DNA from: CAYRLZ01 sp964425275
GTDB lineage: Bacteria; Hydrothermota; Tepidihabitantia; Tepidihabitantales; JBDRVQ01
Assembly (NCBI GenBank): GCA_964425275.1
Contig: CAYRLZ010000026.1
Span: forward strand, 1-38,219
Reading direction: 5' to 3'
Length of the DNA: 38,219 bases
Made by a program: the position numbers and the translations under genes. Shown piece by piece: positions 15,320 through 22,606 of this stretch; positions within the stretch are counted from its first letter, which is position 1, and every line of letters begins with the position of its first letter. The notes under the pieces were generated by a model. The model worked only from the letters and a program-made list of their open reading frames with translations. It searched no databases and had not been told where the DNA came from.

Positions 15320-15456
15320 GATTTTTTATGAAAGATAGAATTTACCCCCCTCTCAAATACCCAAACTTAAGTTCTATAACTATAGTTATAGTTTTCAAAG
15401 CCTAATTTTTACCACTAAGTCTTTGATTAAGCATAACTTATGGGATTTTTTATGAA
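15320..15456 (+). repeat. pair of GATTTTTTATGAA repeats
   Basis: The 13-mer GATTTTTTATGAA occurs at 15320-15332 and 15444-15456. The second copy is part of ACTTATGGGATTTTTT (15436-15451), a leader motif shared with the array at the end of the window. Confidence 0.6.
15374..15391. repeat. perfect 18-bp palindrome
   Basis: CTATAACTATAGTTATAG is identical on both strands. It could be a binding site for a dimeric protein or a weak AT hairpin. There is no T-run directly after it, so a terminator is unlikely. Confidence 0.6.
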
Positions 15457-15491
15457 TTATAGGGGGTAGCCCTCTGGGGCACCTCCTTAGT

Positions 15492-15689
15492 CTAATTTTT
15501 AACCTAATTCTTCACCTAATCCAAAGCCTAATTGAGAACCTAATTCTCTTTCTAACTCTCTGCCTAACCGAAAGGCTAATTGAGTGTCTAATCGTCAAAC
15601 TAATTCTTTACCTAATAGAGTTAGTAATTCTCGGTCTAATCCCCTGCCTAATTCTCTGCCTAATTGAGCGCCTAATTCTCTGCCTACTT
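15492..15689 (+). repeat. dodecamer array 1 (CTAATT plus six variable bases, about 16 units)
   Basis: Units of exactly 12 nt run from 15492 to 15689 without an insertion or deletion. Each starts with CTAATT or a one- or two-base variant, followed by six variable bases. Examples are CTAATTCTCTGC (repeated), CTAATTGAGAAC, CTAATTGAGCGC and CTAATCCAAAGC. The final unit, CTACTTAAAAAA, is degenerate. The variable part tends to start with CTC/CTT or GAG/GAA. The array ends about 25 nt before the nadE stop. Unit length and fixed core are seen directly; no function is known to me. Confidence 0.85.
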
Positions 15690-15713
15690 AAAAAATAAAC
15701 AAAAACGGAGATA

Positions 15714-17426
15714 TTAAGTTTTAACCCGACAACCGATTGACTGGTCAATAAATTTATTGGTGATTGGTAGGCGCCAACCAAAACCAAAGGCTTTATTGGT
15801 AAGTTTTAGACCAAGTGGGGCTTGTTTTCTCTTATATTCCGATTTATCACATAATCTTATTACCTTCTTCACATCTTTCTCAGAAAACCCCTTCTTGATA
15901 ATTTCCGAAGGGGTGAGATTTTCTTCAATATAATAGTAGAGTATCTTATCAAGGAGCGAATAAGGCAGAAGGTCATCTTCGTCTCTTTGGTTTGGTCTTA
16001 ATTCAGCCGATGGCGGTTTGGTAATAACCCTTTGGGGAATTATTTCTTTTTCCGCCCTTTTATTTAGGTAGACGGCAAGTTTATAGATTAAACTCTTGGG
16101 CAGGTCAGCGATTATCGCCAAGCCACCCGCCATATCGCCGTAGAGTGTTGTGTAACCAACCGCCATCTCTGATTTATTGCCCGTAGAAAGAACCAGATGG
16201 CCGAATTTATTGGAGATCGCCATTAAGAGATTACCCCGAATCCGTGCCTGAATATTTTCTCCTGTTGCATCCTTTCCTTTCATCACTTCAATACCTTTGC
16301 CCATTGACTGATTTAAGATGGCTAAATAGGAATGGTAGATAGGGTTTATATCAATCTCTAATGTTGGTATCCCTAAGTTTCTCGCTACCTGTCGGGCATC
16401 TTCAATGCTTTCTCTTTTTGTGTAAGGTCCGGGCATTATCACCCCTAAGGTATTCTCACTGCCTAATGCCTGAGCGGCAATGGCCGCGGTAATTGAAGAA
16501 TCAATCCCTCCGGATAATCCAAGGCAGACCTTTCTAAATCCATTCTTTTTCACATAATCGGCAAGACCTAAGGATAGGGCCGAGATGATTTCTTCCTCAC
16601 TTGAAAGAGAAGATGGCTGGAAAAGTTGGCTTGGTTTTGCCTCGGGCGGTAAGTCAAAAATCAGGAGTTCTTCGGCAAACCTCTTGCCTTCGGCAATCAT
16701 CTTGCCTTGGGGATGAACCACAAAACTACCACCATCAAAAATTAAATCGTCCTGACCGCCACAGATATTGCAATAAATGATATAACAGCCATTCTTTCTT
16801 GCCTTCTTTTTTATCATCTCGCTTCTTATCTTATGCTTACCAATATAGAAAGGGGAGGCAGAGATATTGATTATGATTTCTGCTCCTTTTTTTATCTGCT
16901 CTTCTACTACTTCTTCTACCCAGATATCCTCACAGATATTTATTCCCAATCTCCTTCCTTTGAATTTAATGGTTTGAACAACTTCCCCGGGAGTGAAATA
17001 CCGTTTCTCATCAAAGACATCATAAGAAGGGAGGTTTATCTTTCTTATCTTACCCAATACCCGACGATTATAGACAAAAAGGGCGGAATTATAAAGGATA
17101 TGAGAAAAGAAGGGGGTGAGGGATTTGTCGTAAAGGTTTAGCCCCTTTTGCCATTTTTTCCTGCCCTTTCCCTTTTCCACATAGCCGAAGATTATAGCCA
17201 TCCCCTCACTTTTATCTATAATCTTTTGGGCGGTCCTGAGGTTGGCGGTAATAAAATCCCGCCGGCAGAGGAGGTCTTTGGGTGGATAGCCAGTGGTGAT
17301 CAGTTCCGGAAAGACCAAAAGTTCAACGCCCTTAGATTTTGCCTCCTGAATCATTGCCTGCATCTTCTCTTGATTACCGGTGAAATCGCCGACCGTTGGA
17401 TTTAATTGACCGATGCCAATTTTCAT
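15714..17426 (-). CDS. nadE: glutamine-dependent NAD+ synthetase
   Basis: NadE makes NAD from deamido-NAD, ATP and glutamine in the last step of NAD synthesis. The 570-residue product has the two-domain bacterial form. The N-terminal nitrilase-type glutaminase (about 1-265) has Glu in FPELITTGYP, Lys in RKINLPSYDVFDEKRYF and the nucleophile Cys in GINICEDIW. The C-terminal synthetase has the PP-loop GLSGGIDSS near 304-312 and GVIMPGPYTK. The glutaminase domain means it can use glutamine rather than free ammonia. It follows nadA by 7 nt, so both NAD genes share one operon. Confidence 0.95.
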   Translation of the reverse strand: MKIGIGQLNPTVGDFTGNQEKMQAMIQEAKSKGVELLVFPELITTGYPPKDLLCRRDFITANLRTAQKIIDKSEGMAIIFGYVEKGKGRKKWQKGLNLYDKSLTPFFSHILYNSALFVYNRRVLGKIRKINLPSYDVFDEKRYFTPGEVVQTIKFKGRRLGINICEDIWVEEVVEEQIKKGAEIIINISASPFYIGKHKIRSEMIKKKARKNGCYIIYCNICGGQDDLIFDGGSFVVHPQGKMIAEGKRFAEELLIFDLPPEAKPSQLFQPSSLSSEEEIISALSLGLADYVKKNGFRKVCLGLSGGIDSSITAAIAAQALGSENTLGVIMPGPYTKRESIEDARQVARNLGIPTLEIDINPIYHSYLAILNQSMGKGIEVMKGKDATGENIQARIRGNLLMAISNKFGHLVLSTGNKSEMAVGYTTLYGDMAGGLAIIADLPKSLIYKLAVYLNKRAEKEIIPQRVITKPPSAELRPNQRDEDDLLPYSLLDKILYYYIEENLTPSEIIKKGFSEKDVKKVIRLCDKSEYKRKQAPLGLKLTNKAFGFGWRLPITNKFIDQSIGCRVKT

Positions 17427-17433
17427 ATATCTT

Positions 17434-18345
17434 CTACTGGATGGAAAACATTCGGTCCAGCGCCTCTTTCGCCCTCTTGCTCACTTCGGGCGCAACTTCA
17501 ATTTCATAATTTTCTTCTTGTAAGGCCCGTAGGATTTTCTCTAATGTCGTCTTTTTCATATTAGCGCAGACAGCACCCTCTTTCAAAGGGTAGCATTTCT
17601 TCCCGGGATACTCCCTTTTTACCCGATTTACCAATCCGACTTCGGTGCCGAGGATAACCTCTTCTAAGTCTCGGCTCAATTGGACCATACCACTGGTGGA
17701 GGCGACAAAATCTGCCTTTTTTGCTACCTCCGCTCGGCACTCCGGATGGCAGAGAATCTTTGCCTTGGGATATTTAATTCGGGCATGATCAATATCTTCT
17801 GGTTCAAACCAGAGGGCGTGGACATAACAGAAGCCTTCCCAGGGGATAATATCTTGCCGGCCGGTTTCCCTTTTTACATACTCGGCAAGGTTCTTATCGG
17901 GCACAAATAGGATTTTTTTCTCTTTGGGCAAAGAGGCGATTATTTTAACACAGTTAGCCGAAGTGCAGGTAATATAAGATTCGGCCTTGACCGCGGCAGT
18001 GGTATTCACATAAGAAACAACATAGACATCACCCAATTCTTCCTTTTTCATTAAAAGGGCTTCCCGGGTTACCATATCCGCCATTGGACAACCCGCGGTC
18101 GGCTCCGGCATAATCACCTTGCTTCTCGGATTAAGAATCTTGGCGGTCTCGGCCATAAAGTGGACGCCACAGAAGACGATGAGCGAGGCTTCGGTCTCCT
18201 TTGCCCTCAGGGATAAATCTAAGGAATCGCCGATGAAATCGGCAACATCGTAAATCTCTGGTCTTTGGTAGTTATGAACTAAAATCGTGGCCCGTTTCTT
18301 TTTTTTTAATTTTAATATCTCTTCTTTTATCGCCTCGTAACTCAT
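17434..18345 (-). CDS. nadA: quinolinate synthase A
   Basis: NadA condenses iminoaspartate with dihydroxyacetone phosphate to quinolinate, using a [4Fe-4S] cluster. The 303-residue product is the usual length. It has the three-fold pseudo-repeat with VHNYQRPEI near 23-31, a first cluster Cys in FCGVHFMAETAK, one in TCTSANC and one near the C-terminus in GAVCANMKKTT. MPEPTAGCPMADM is also typical. It overlaps the upstream DUF72 gene by 4 nt and precedes nadE. No nadB or nadC is in the window. Confidence 0.95.
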   Translation of the reverse strand: MSYEAIKEEILKLKKKKRATILVHNYQRPEIYDVADFIGDSLDLSLRAKETEASLIVFCGVHFMAETAKILNPRSKVIMPEPTAGCPMADMVTREALLMKKEELGDVYVVSYVNTTAAVKAESYITCTSANCVKIIASLPKEKKILFVPDKNLAEYVKRETGRQDIIPWEGFCYVHALWFEPEDIDHARIKYPKAKILCHPECRAEVAKKADFVASTSGMVQLSRDLEEVILGTEVGLVNRVKREYPGKKCYPLKEGAVCANMKKTTLEKILRALQEENYEIEVAPEVSKRAKEALDRMFSIQ

Positions 18346-19118
18346 TTTCTAACCGTGTTGATGATTTCCTTCATTCGCTGGGCGTCTTCAAACATATGCA
18401 TATTATTGAACATAATGTAGCCGGTCTTTTTCTTCGTCAAGAGAGCGACGGCCATTAATTCCTCGTCGGTAAATTTATGGCGGTAGCCCTTGCCGCCGTG
18501 GAGTCGGAAATAGAAATCAATAAAAGGACCTTCCTTTTTAGAAGACAAACTCGTTACCAGCACTTTAAGGTTAGGACCTGGACTTCGTTCTGGCGCCGTG
18601 GGGTCACCGACTAAAATGAGGTTTAAGTCTCTGGCGACTTTTTTCAAGGTCGCCTCTTGCCACTCCCCGCGATACTCCCAGGCTAAGGTTAATCCCTTTC
18701 GTTCAATGGTCGTGAAGAAGGAATAGATATTTCTTAGGTGCTTGGGGTCTTCGGAGAAGGAGGGCGGTGTTTGGAAGAGGATTATTGACGCGGCTAAGGC
18801 CTGGGCCTCTTTTAATACTTCTTCCCAGGCATCTTTCACCTCTTGGGTTGGTTGAAAGAAGCCGAAATTCTTTGGCTGATAACTGAGCAAGGGAATTTCC
18901 TTATTAAGTCTTTTATAAGTTGGGGTAGGAGCCGGATGGGTTATCAATTGCGAGGCCTTGATTATGAACTCAAAGTCTCTTGGGGCTTCTTTTCGCCATT
19001 TCTCCAATAGCGAGATTTTGGGGAAGGTGTAGAAAGTTATCTGAACCTCACAGCAGTTAAAAATTTTATAGTATCTTTCCCGACCAACCGGAAAACCACA
19101 ACAGCCGATTTTAATCAT
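18342..19118 (-). CDS. DUF72 (YecE-like) TIM-barrel protein
   Basis: The 258-residue product matches DUF72, a widespread TIM-barrel family without a settled function. It shows IGCCGFPVGRERYYKIFNCCE at the start, then EVQITFYTFP, FEFIIKASQLITHP near 49-62, ILFQTPPSF near 115-123, LAWEYRGEW near 141-149 and the C-terminal YIMFNNMH, all usual landmarks. No signal peptide is seen. It ends 4 nt inside nadA and starts about 48 nt after the DUF498 gene. Nothing nearby fixes its role. Confidence 0.85.
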   Translation of the reverse strand: MIKIGCCGFPVGRERYYKIFNCCEVQITFYTFPKISLLEKWRKEAPRDFEFIIKASQLITHPAPTPTYKRLNKEIPLLSYQPKNFGFFQPTQEVKDAWEEVLKEAQALAASIILFQTPPSFSEDPKHLRNIYSFFTTIERKGLTLAWEYRGEWQEATLKKVARDLNLILVGDPTAPERSPGPNLKVLVTSLSSKKEGPFIDFYFRLHGGKGYRHKFTDEELMAVALLTKKKTGYIMFNNMHMFEDAQRMKEIINTVRK

Positions 19119-19165
19119 AGGACCTTTTTAGCGGCGATTGAGCGAAACATGGGGAGAGCTCTCAT

Positions 19166-19507
19166 TTAGCAGGTGAGGTGAAAGAGGGCCGATTTTTTTC
19201 TCTTTTCCTGGTTGAATACCTTTATTGCCTCCGGGGTAGGGAATTGGAGGCAAGAGACATCTTTCTTTTTAATGTAGTCTTTTATCTCTTTGGGAATCAC
19301 AAGGCAACCGGCTTGTCCCGTGCCAACGATTATCACCTCCGGTGAACCGGTGAGTAAAATGTCCACTTCTATCTTAGAGAGGGAATGGCTGGAACCGGAA
19401 AAGTTCTCATAGCGGTCTTTTATCTCGCCGGTGGCTAAGATAAGGACATCGGAATTGTATCTTTTACCATCAATGACAATCCAACCAAAACCGGTTCCCT
19501 CAATCAT
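19166..19507 (-). CDS. Mth938-like (DUF498/NDUFAF3-type) domain protein
   Basis: The 113-residue product looks like the Mth938 domain: GFGWIVIDGKRYNSDVLIL near 7-25, then a middle part with VDILLTGSPEVIIVGTGQAG and a C-terminal FPTPEAIKVFNQ. The eukaryotic relative NDUFAF3 helps to assemble respiratory complex I, and the role of bacterial members is unclear. It has no membrane segment. It lies between scpA (7 nt upstream) and the DUF72 gene in the amrS-nadE operon. Confidence 0.75.
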   Translation of the reverse strand: MIEGTGFGWIVIDGKRYNSDVLILATGEIKDRYENFSGSSHSLSKIEVDILLTGSPEVIIVGTGQAGCLVIPKEIKDYIKKKDVSCLQFPTPEAIKVFNQEKRKKSALFHLTC

Positions 19508-19514
19508 AAAATAT

Positions 19515-20252
19515 CTATCCCTGGCGAATCGGTATTATTAGGATATCAGCAAATTCCTTCTCTTGAATTAGTTTTATCTCACCCATCCAGGCTAATTCCA
19601 AAAGGGCGAAAAATATTATCACCGCTTCTTTTATATCCTTGATACCTTTGAGCAGAGAGAAGAAAGTGAAGAAACGTTTTGGTCGGCTACTCTCATTTTG
19701 CTCGTTGGTGTCGTCCCAGCTCTCCATTTCTCTAATCTTATCTCTCACCGCTTTAATTCTATCTTCTAACCGGAAGGGTGGTTTTTCAATTAAAAATTGG
19801 TCGGCGTGCCTTTTTAAGGAAATTTGTCGGAAGGTCTTTAATAAATCAATCAGGTCAATATCCAGGCCGTCGTCTTCGATTGGTAAGTGTCCGGGACGCG
19901 GAAAGAGGGCAAGTCGCTCTTCCTCCAAATGAGATAAAATGTTAGCAAATTTCTTATACCTTTCAAACTCCTCACAGATTTCAAATAAGGAGGCGGTGAC
20001 TTCCTCGGGCTTTTCTTTGGGAAAGGGTAGCAGTTTTCTTAGTTTCATCCGAAGCAAAACCGAGGCGAAAAGGATAAAATCAGAAAGCCCAGAATAATCA
20101 ACGACCTTTTGGAGATTTTTAATGTAGGCCAAAAATTGAGCAGTGATTGAAGCGAGGGGGATTTCAAAGATACTCACCTCATCCTTTCTTATTAAATAGA
20201 GGAGGAGTTCTATCGGACCGGAGAATAGAGGTAGGGTAATATTAAATTTCAT
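19515..20252 (-). CDS. scpA: segregation and condensation protein ScpA
   Basis: ScpA is the kleisin that bridges the SMC dimer and, with ScpB, shapes and segregates the chromosome. The 245-residue product has the conserved N-terminal helix domain (FSGPIELLLYLIRKDEVSIFEIPLA cut by the family as GPIELLLYLIRK and FEIPLA), followed by YSGLSDFILFASVLLRMK, and a C-terminal winged helix (about 170-245, VIIFFALLELAWMGEIKLIQ). Its partner scpB is about 12 kb away in another operon (31523-32194), unlike the usual scpA-scpB pair. The ATG has no Shine-Dalgarno. Confidence 0.92.
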   Translation of the reverse strand: MKFNITLPLFSGPIELLLYLIRKDEVSIFEIPLASITAQFLAYIKNLQKVVDYSGLSDFILFASVLLRMKLRKLLPFPKEKPEEVTASLFEICEEFERYKKFANILSHLEEERLALFPRPGHLPIEDDGLDIDLIDLLKTFRQISLKRHADQFLIEKPPFRLEDRIKAVRDKIREMESWDDTNEQNESSRPKRFFTFFSLLKGIKDIKEAVIIFFALLELAWMGEIKLIQEKEFADILIIPIRQG

Positions 20253-20261
20253 AAATTGATT

Positions 20262-21302
20262 TCATATTGTTACTAACTCATATTCTCTCTGACCGATACC
20301 TAATTGACTAGCCCGCTCTAAAATTCTCTCGGGTTTTAAGTGGGGATAAAGTGCCTTGAGTTCATTTTTTGTCATATCATAACTTGCCTGGTCTAAGGCG
20401 ACCGGGTCAAGGGAGGCTAATATACCGACATCGGGCATAATCGGCTTTTCGGTCTGTGGGAAGCAGTCACAGTTTGGTGTAATGTTAATAAGGAAATTGA
20501 AGTGGAGAGCATAGCGGTTCTTTAAGATTACCTGGGCATATTCCGCCATTTTTTGTAATAGTTCCTGGGACGATACCCCCCAATCAATTTTTATCGCGGC
20601 CAGGGGACAGACCGTCAAACAGCCGGCGCAGCCGGTGCAAGCGGCGCTAATTAGATATTTGCCTTTATGAAGAACAATAGAACCGTGCGGACAATAATCA
20701 ACGCAAATGCCACAATTCCCACACTTCGTCTCATCAATATAGGGGATGGAGAGGGAGTGCATATCCAATTTTCCACCTTTGGCCGCCAGTCCCATAGCGA
20801 TATTTTTCAAGGCGCCACCAAATCCACAAACAAAGTGTCCCTTAAAATGAGAGAGGTTAACCAAAAATTGAATCTTTCTTAACCCGCCGGCGATCTTTTT
20901 TCCTTCGTCTTCGTAGTAAAATTCTCCCCTCTTGCCGTCAAGAAATTGAATCGGAGCTAATACCTTATTCAGCAGGAATCCGTGTCTCTGGGAAAGGTCA
21001 AAATGGGTCTTGGCTTCCTGTCTTGCCCCTCGGTAAAGAGTAGAGGTTTCAATTAGAAAAGGCTGAATTCCGCTTTCGGCTAATATGAGGACGACCTCTC
21101 GGCAATATTCCGGTTTTAAGTAATTCTCTCTACCTTCTTCGCCAAAGTGGAGTTTTATACCCACTTTTCGCCGGTAAGGAATCTGAGTTAAGAACTTCGT
21201 CTCCTTGAAGACCTGACGGAAATAGGATTGAAGTCGCGCATCCGGGCTTTGGAGATTCTTCGTCTCCTGATAAGACAGAAAATAGACCTTACTCTTTCCC
21301 AT
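20262..21302 (-). CDS. DUF362 protein with two 4Fe-4S ferredoxin clusters
   Basis: I start this at the ATG at 21302 (346 residues), which gives MGKSKVYFLSYQ and a 14-nt overlap with amrS; the longer frame would run deeper into amrS. The N-terminal DUF362 domain (about 1-185) has KVGIKLHFGEEG and FLVNLSHFKGHFVCGFGGALKNIAMG. A two-cluster ferredoxin module follows with CGNCGICVDYC and CTGCAGCLTVCP. DUF362 proteins are thought to be redox enzymes or iron-sulfur carriers, and the substrate is not known. The gene sits between amrS, another Fe-S enzyme gene, and scpA. Confidence 0.83.
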   Translation of the reverse strand: MGKSKVYFLSYQETKNLQSPDARLQSYFRQVFKETKFLTQIPYRRKVGIKLHFGEEGRENYLKPEYCREVVLILAESGIQPFLIETSTLYRGARQEAKTHFDLSQRHGFLLNKVLAPIQFLDGKRGEFYYEDEGKKIAGGLRKIQFLVNLSHFKGHFVCGFGGALKNIAMGLAAKGGKLDMHSLSIPYIDETKCGNCGICVDYCPHGSIVLHKGKYLISAACTGCAGCLTVCPLAAIKIDWGVSSQELLQKMAEYAQVILKNRYALHFNFLINITPNCDCFPQTEKPIMPDVGILASLDPVALDQASYDMTKNELKALYPHLKPERILERASQLGIGQREYELVTI

Positions 21303-22416
21303 TAAAAATACCGGAAATCTTTTCCCCGCAGAAGGGGCATCGCCCATTTTTCAAATAATTTTCGGTCATGGCGATTCCCACCCGTTTGATTAAGAGACGG
21401 GAACACCTTGGACAATAAGTATTTTCCCAAGGATGTCCGGGGACATTTCCTAAATAGACATATTTTAACCCACACCCTTTCGCGATTTTTGCTGCCTTTT
21501 CTAAGGTGCTCACTGGTGTGGGTGAAAGTTGGGTTAAACGATAGTTGGGGTAGAAGCGGGTGAAGTGGAGTGGGCAATCTTCACCTAAATTCTTCTTTAT
21601 CCATCGGCACATCTTTTCTATCTCCCTTGGGTCGTCGTTAAGCGAAGGGACAACTAAATTTACGATTTCCAACCAAACTCCCTCCTCTTTTATTATCTTT
21701 AAGGCATCCAGAACCGGTTGGAGGGTGGAAGAGCAGGTGTTTTCGTAGAACTCCTGATTGAAACCCTTTAAGTCAACCTTTATCGCATCAACCACTTTAC
21801 ATAACTCCCTTAGCGGTATTTCGTTGATATAACCAGCGGTGACTACGACCGATTTTATCCCTTCCTTTTTTGCCCGTTTAGCGATGTCATACATATATTC
21901 ATAAAAGACAATTGGTTCGGTATAGGTGAAGCAGATTATCTTCACCCCCCACTTCTTTGCCGTCTTCACAACCTCTTCGGGTGGCGCGTAAAAATTTGGG
22001 ACCTCTTCTAAACTCCGTTGGGAGATCTCCCAGTTCTGGCAATATTTACACCGCTGATTACAACTAACCGTGGCAATGGTGAGACGGAGTTCGCCCGGTA
22101 GGAAATGAAAGAAAGGGGCTTTTTCAATTGGTTCTCGGTTCATTGAGCAGGGATAGGAATGGACGATAGAATAGAGGATTCCGTTTTGGTTTTCCCGGTT
22201 GCGGCAGAAGCCTCTTTTATTTGGTTCAATTATACAATAGCGGGGACAGAGTTGGCAGGCGACCTTATTACCCTCGAGTTTTTTATAAAACATCGCCTCT
22301 CGTTTGTTTTCCTTCTTTAGTGGATTCTCTTTACTGAAGGTAAGTAAGGAAAATAGAAGGAGGCCGGCCATTAAAAGGGGAAAGGGATAAATTGTTTCGC
22401 CTGCCTTTATACTCAT
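21289..22416 (-). CDS. amrS: AmmeMemoRadiSam system radical SAM enzyme
   Basis: AmrS is the radical SAM part of the AmmeMemoRadiSam set (with Memo and AMMECR1-type proteins). The family core starts near residue 40 with MFYKKLEGNKVACQLCPRYC. The radical SAM triad is CNQRCKYC near residue 124. A C-terminal CPRCSRLL...CPFC pair gives a zinc ribbon or auxiliary site. Unusually, about 35 residues precede the core and include the hydrophobic run PLLMAGLLLFSLLTF, a possible signal or membrane anchor. The ATG at 22416 is supported by a promoter whose -10 ends 6 nt before it. No Memo or AMMECR1 gene is in the window. It is first in the operon down to nadE. Confidence 0.88.
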   Translation of the reverse strand: MSIKAGETIYPFPLLMAGLLLFSLLTFSKENPLKKENKREAMFYKKLEGNKVACQLCPRYCIIEPNKRGFCRNRENQNGILYSIVHSYPCSMNREPIEKAPFFHFLPGELRLTIATVSCNQRCKYCQNWEISQRSLEEVPNFYAPPEEVVKTAKKWGVKIICFTYTEPIVFYEYMYDIAKRAKKEGIKSVVVTAGYINEIPLRELCKVVDAIKVDLKGFNQEFYENTCSSTLQPVLDALKIIKEEGVWLEIVNLVVPSLNDDPREIEKMCRWIKKNLGEDCPLHFTRFYPNYRLTQLSPTPVSTLEKAAKIAKGCGLKYVYLGNVPGHPWENTYCPRCSRLLIKRVGIAMTENYLKNGRCPFCGEKISGIFNGKE

Positions 22417-22422
22417 CCTTTA

Positions 22423-22450
22423 AGTTTAATCAATAATTGGCAAAAGTCAA
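22423..22450 (-). promoter_or_regulatory. amrS-nadE operon promoter, leaderless type
   Basis: TTGACT (22450-22445), a 16-nt spacer and TAAACT (22428-22423). The ATG at 22416 follows after TAAAGG, 6 nt. Confidence 0.65.
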
Positions 22451-22507
22451 TCCTTCATTATTATATGAAGGAGCATCTACCCGAGTAAAGAAAGTCAAAT
22501 CGTTAGT

Positions 22508-22543
22508 CTAATTCAAAGCCTAATTTTCTCTCTAACTTCCAAG
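22508..22543 (+). repeat. dodecamer mini-array 3 (three units)
   Basis: Three units of 12 nt: CTAATTCAAAGC, CTAATTTTCTCT and CTAACTTCCAAG, between the BatA-like gene and amrS. The first differs by one base from a unit of array 1 (CTAATCCAAAGC). Both arrays are entered by the same TTAGT just before the first CTAATT. Confidence 0.6.
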
Positions 22544-22606
22544 AAATCAAAAACCAGGGCGGTCGGATGAAAACCAAAAAGAAGATGAAGCAACCGAGGA
22601 GCAGAT

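Larger units (their letters stand above)
15155..15489 (+). repeat. 10-bp inverted repeat bounding a 335-nt block next to the array
   Basis: TAAGGAGGTG at 15155-15164 and its exact reverse complement CACCTCCTTA at 15480-15489. The second arm is immediately followed by the first array unit. The left arm is a strong Shine-Dalgarno sequence but no start codon follows it; the right arm resembles the anti-Shine-Dalgarno 3' end of 16S rRNA. Confidence 0.5.
14971..15713 (+). other. 743-nt non-coding block with palindromes and a 12-nt array
   Basis: There is no convincing gene here between the PBP4-like gene and nadE (the two run in the same direction). After the PBP4 promoter comes an AT-rich part with a 10-bp inverted repeat (15155-15164 with 15480-15489), an 18-bp palindrome (15374-15391), two copies of GATTTTTTATGAA (15320-15332 and 15444-15456) and then the dodecamer array (15492-15689). 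Possible decayed array units with CTAA spacing appear near 15052-15087. Confidence 0.6.

Noticed and set aside
15371..15395. Palindrome at 15374-15391 as an intrinsic terminator
   Set aside because: The stem is AT-rich with only four G-C pairs and no clear T-run follows at the right place on either strand.
15492..15689. CRISPR array
   Set aside because: Repeat core (6 nt) and variable part (6 nt) are far too short, the repeats are not identical, and no cas gene is in the window.
21303..21347. Upstream extension of the DUF362 gene
   Set aside because: It adds 15 unconserved residues inside amrS; the ATG at 21302 fits the DUF362 start better.
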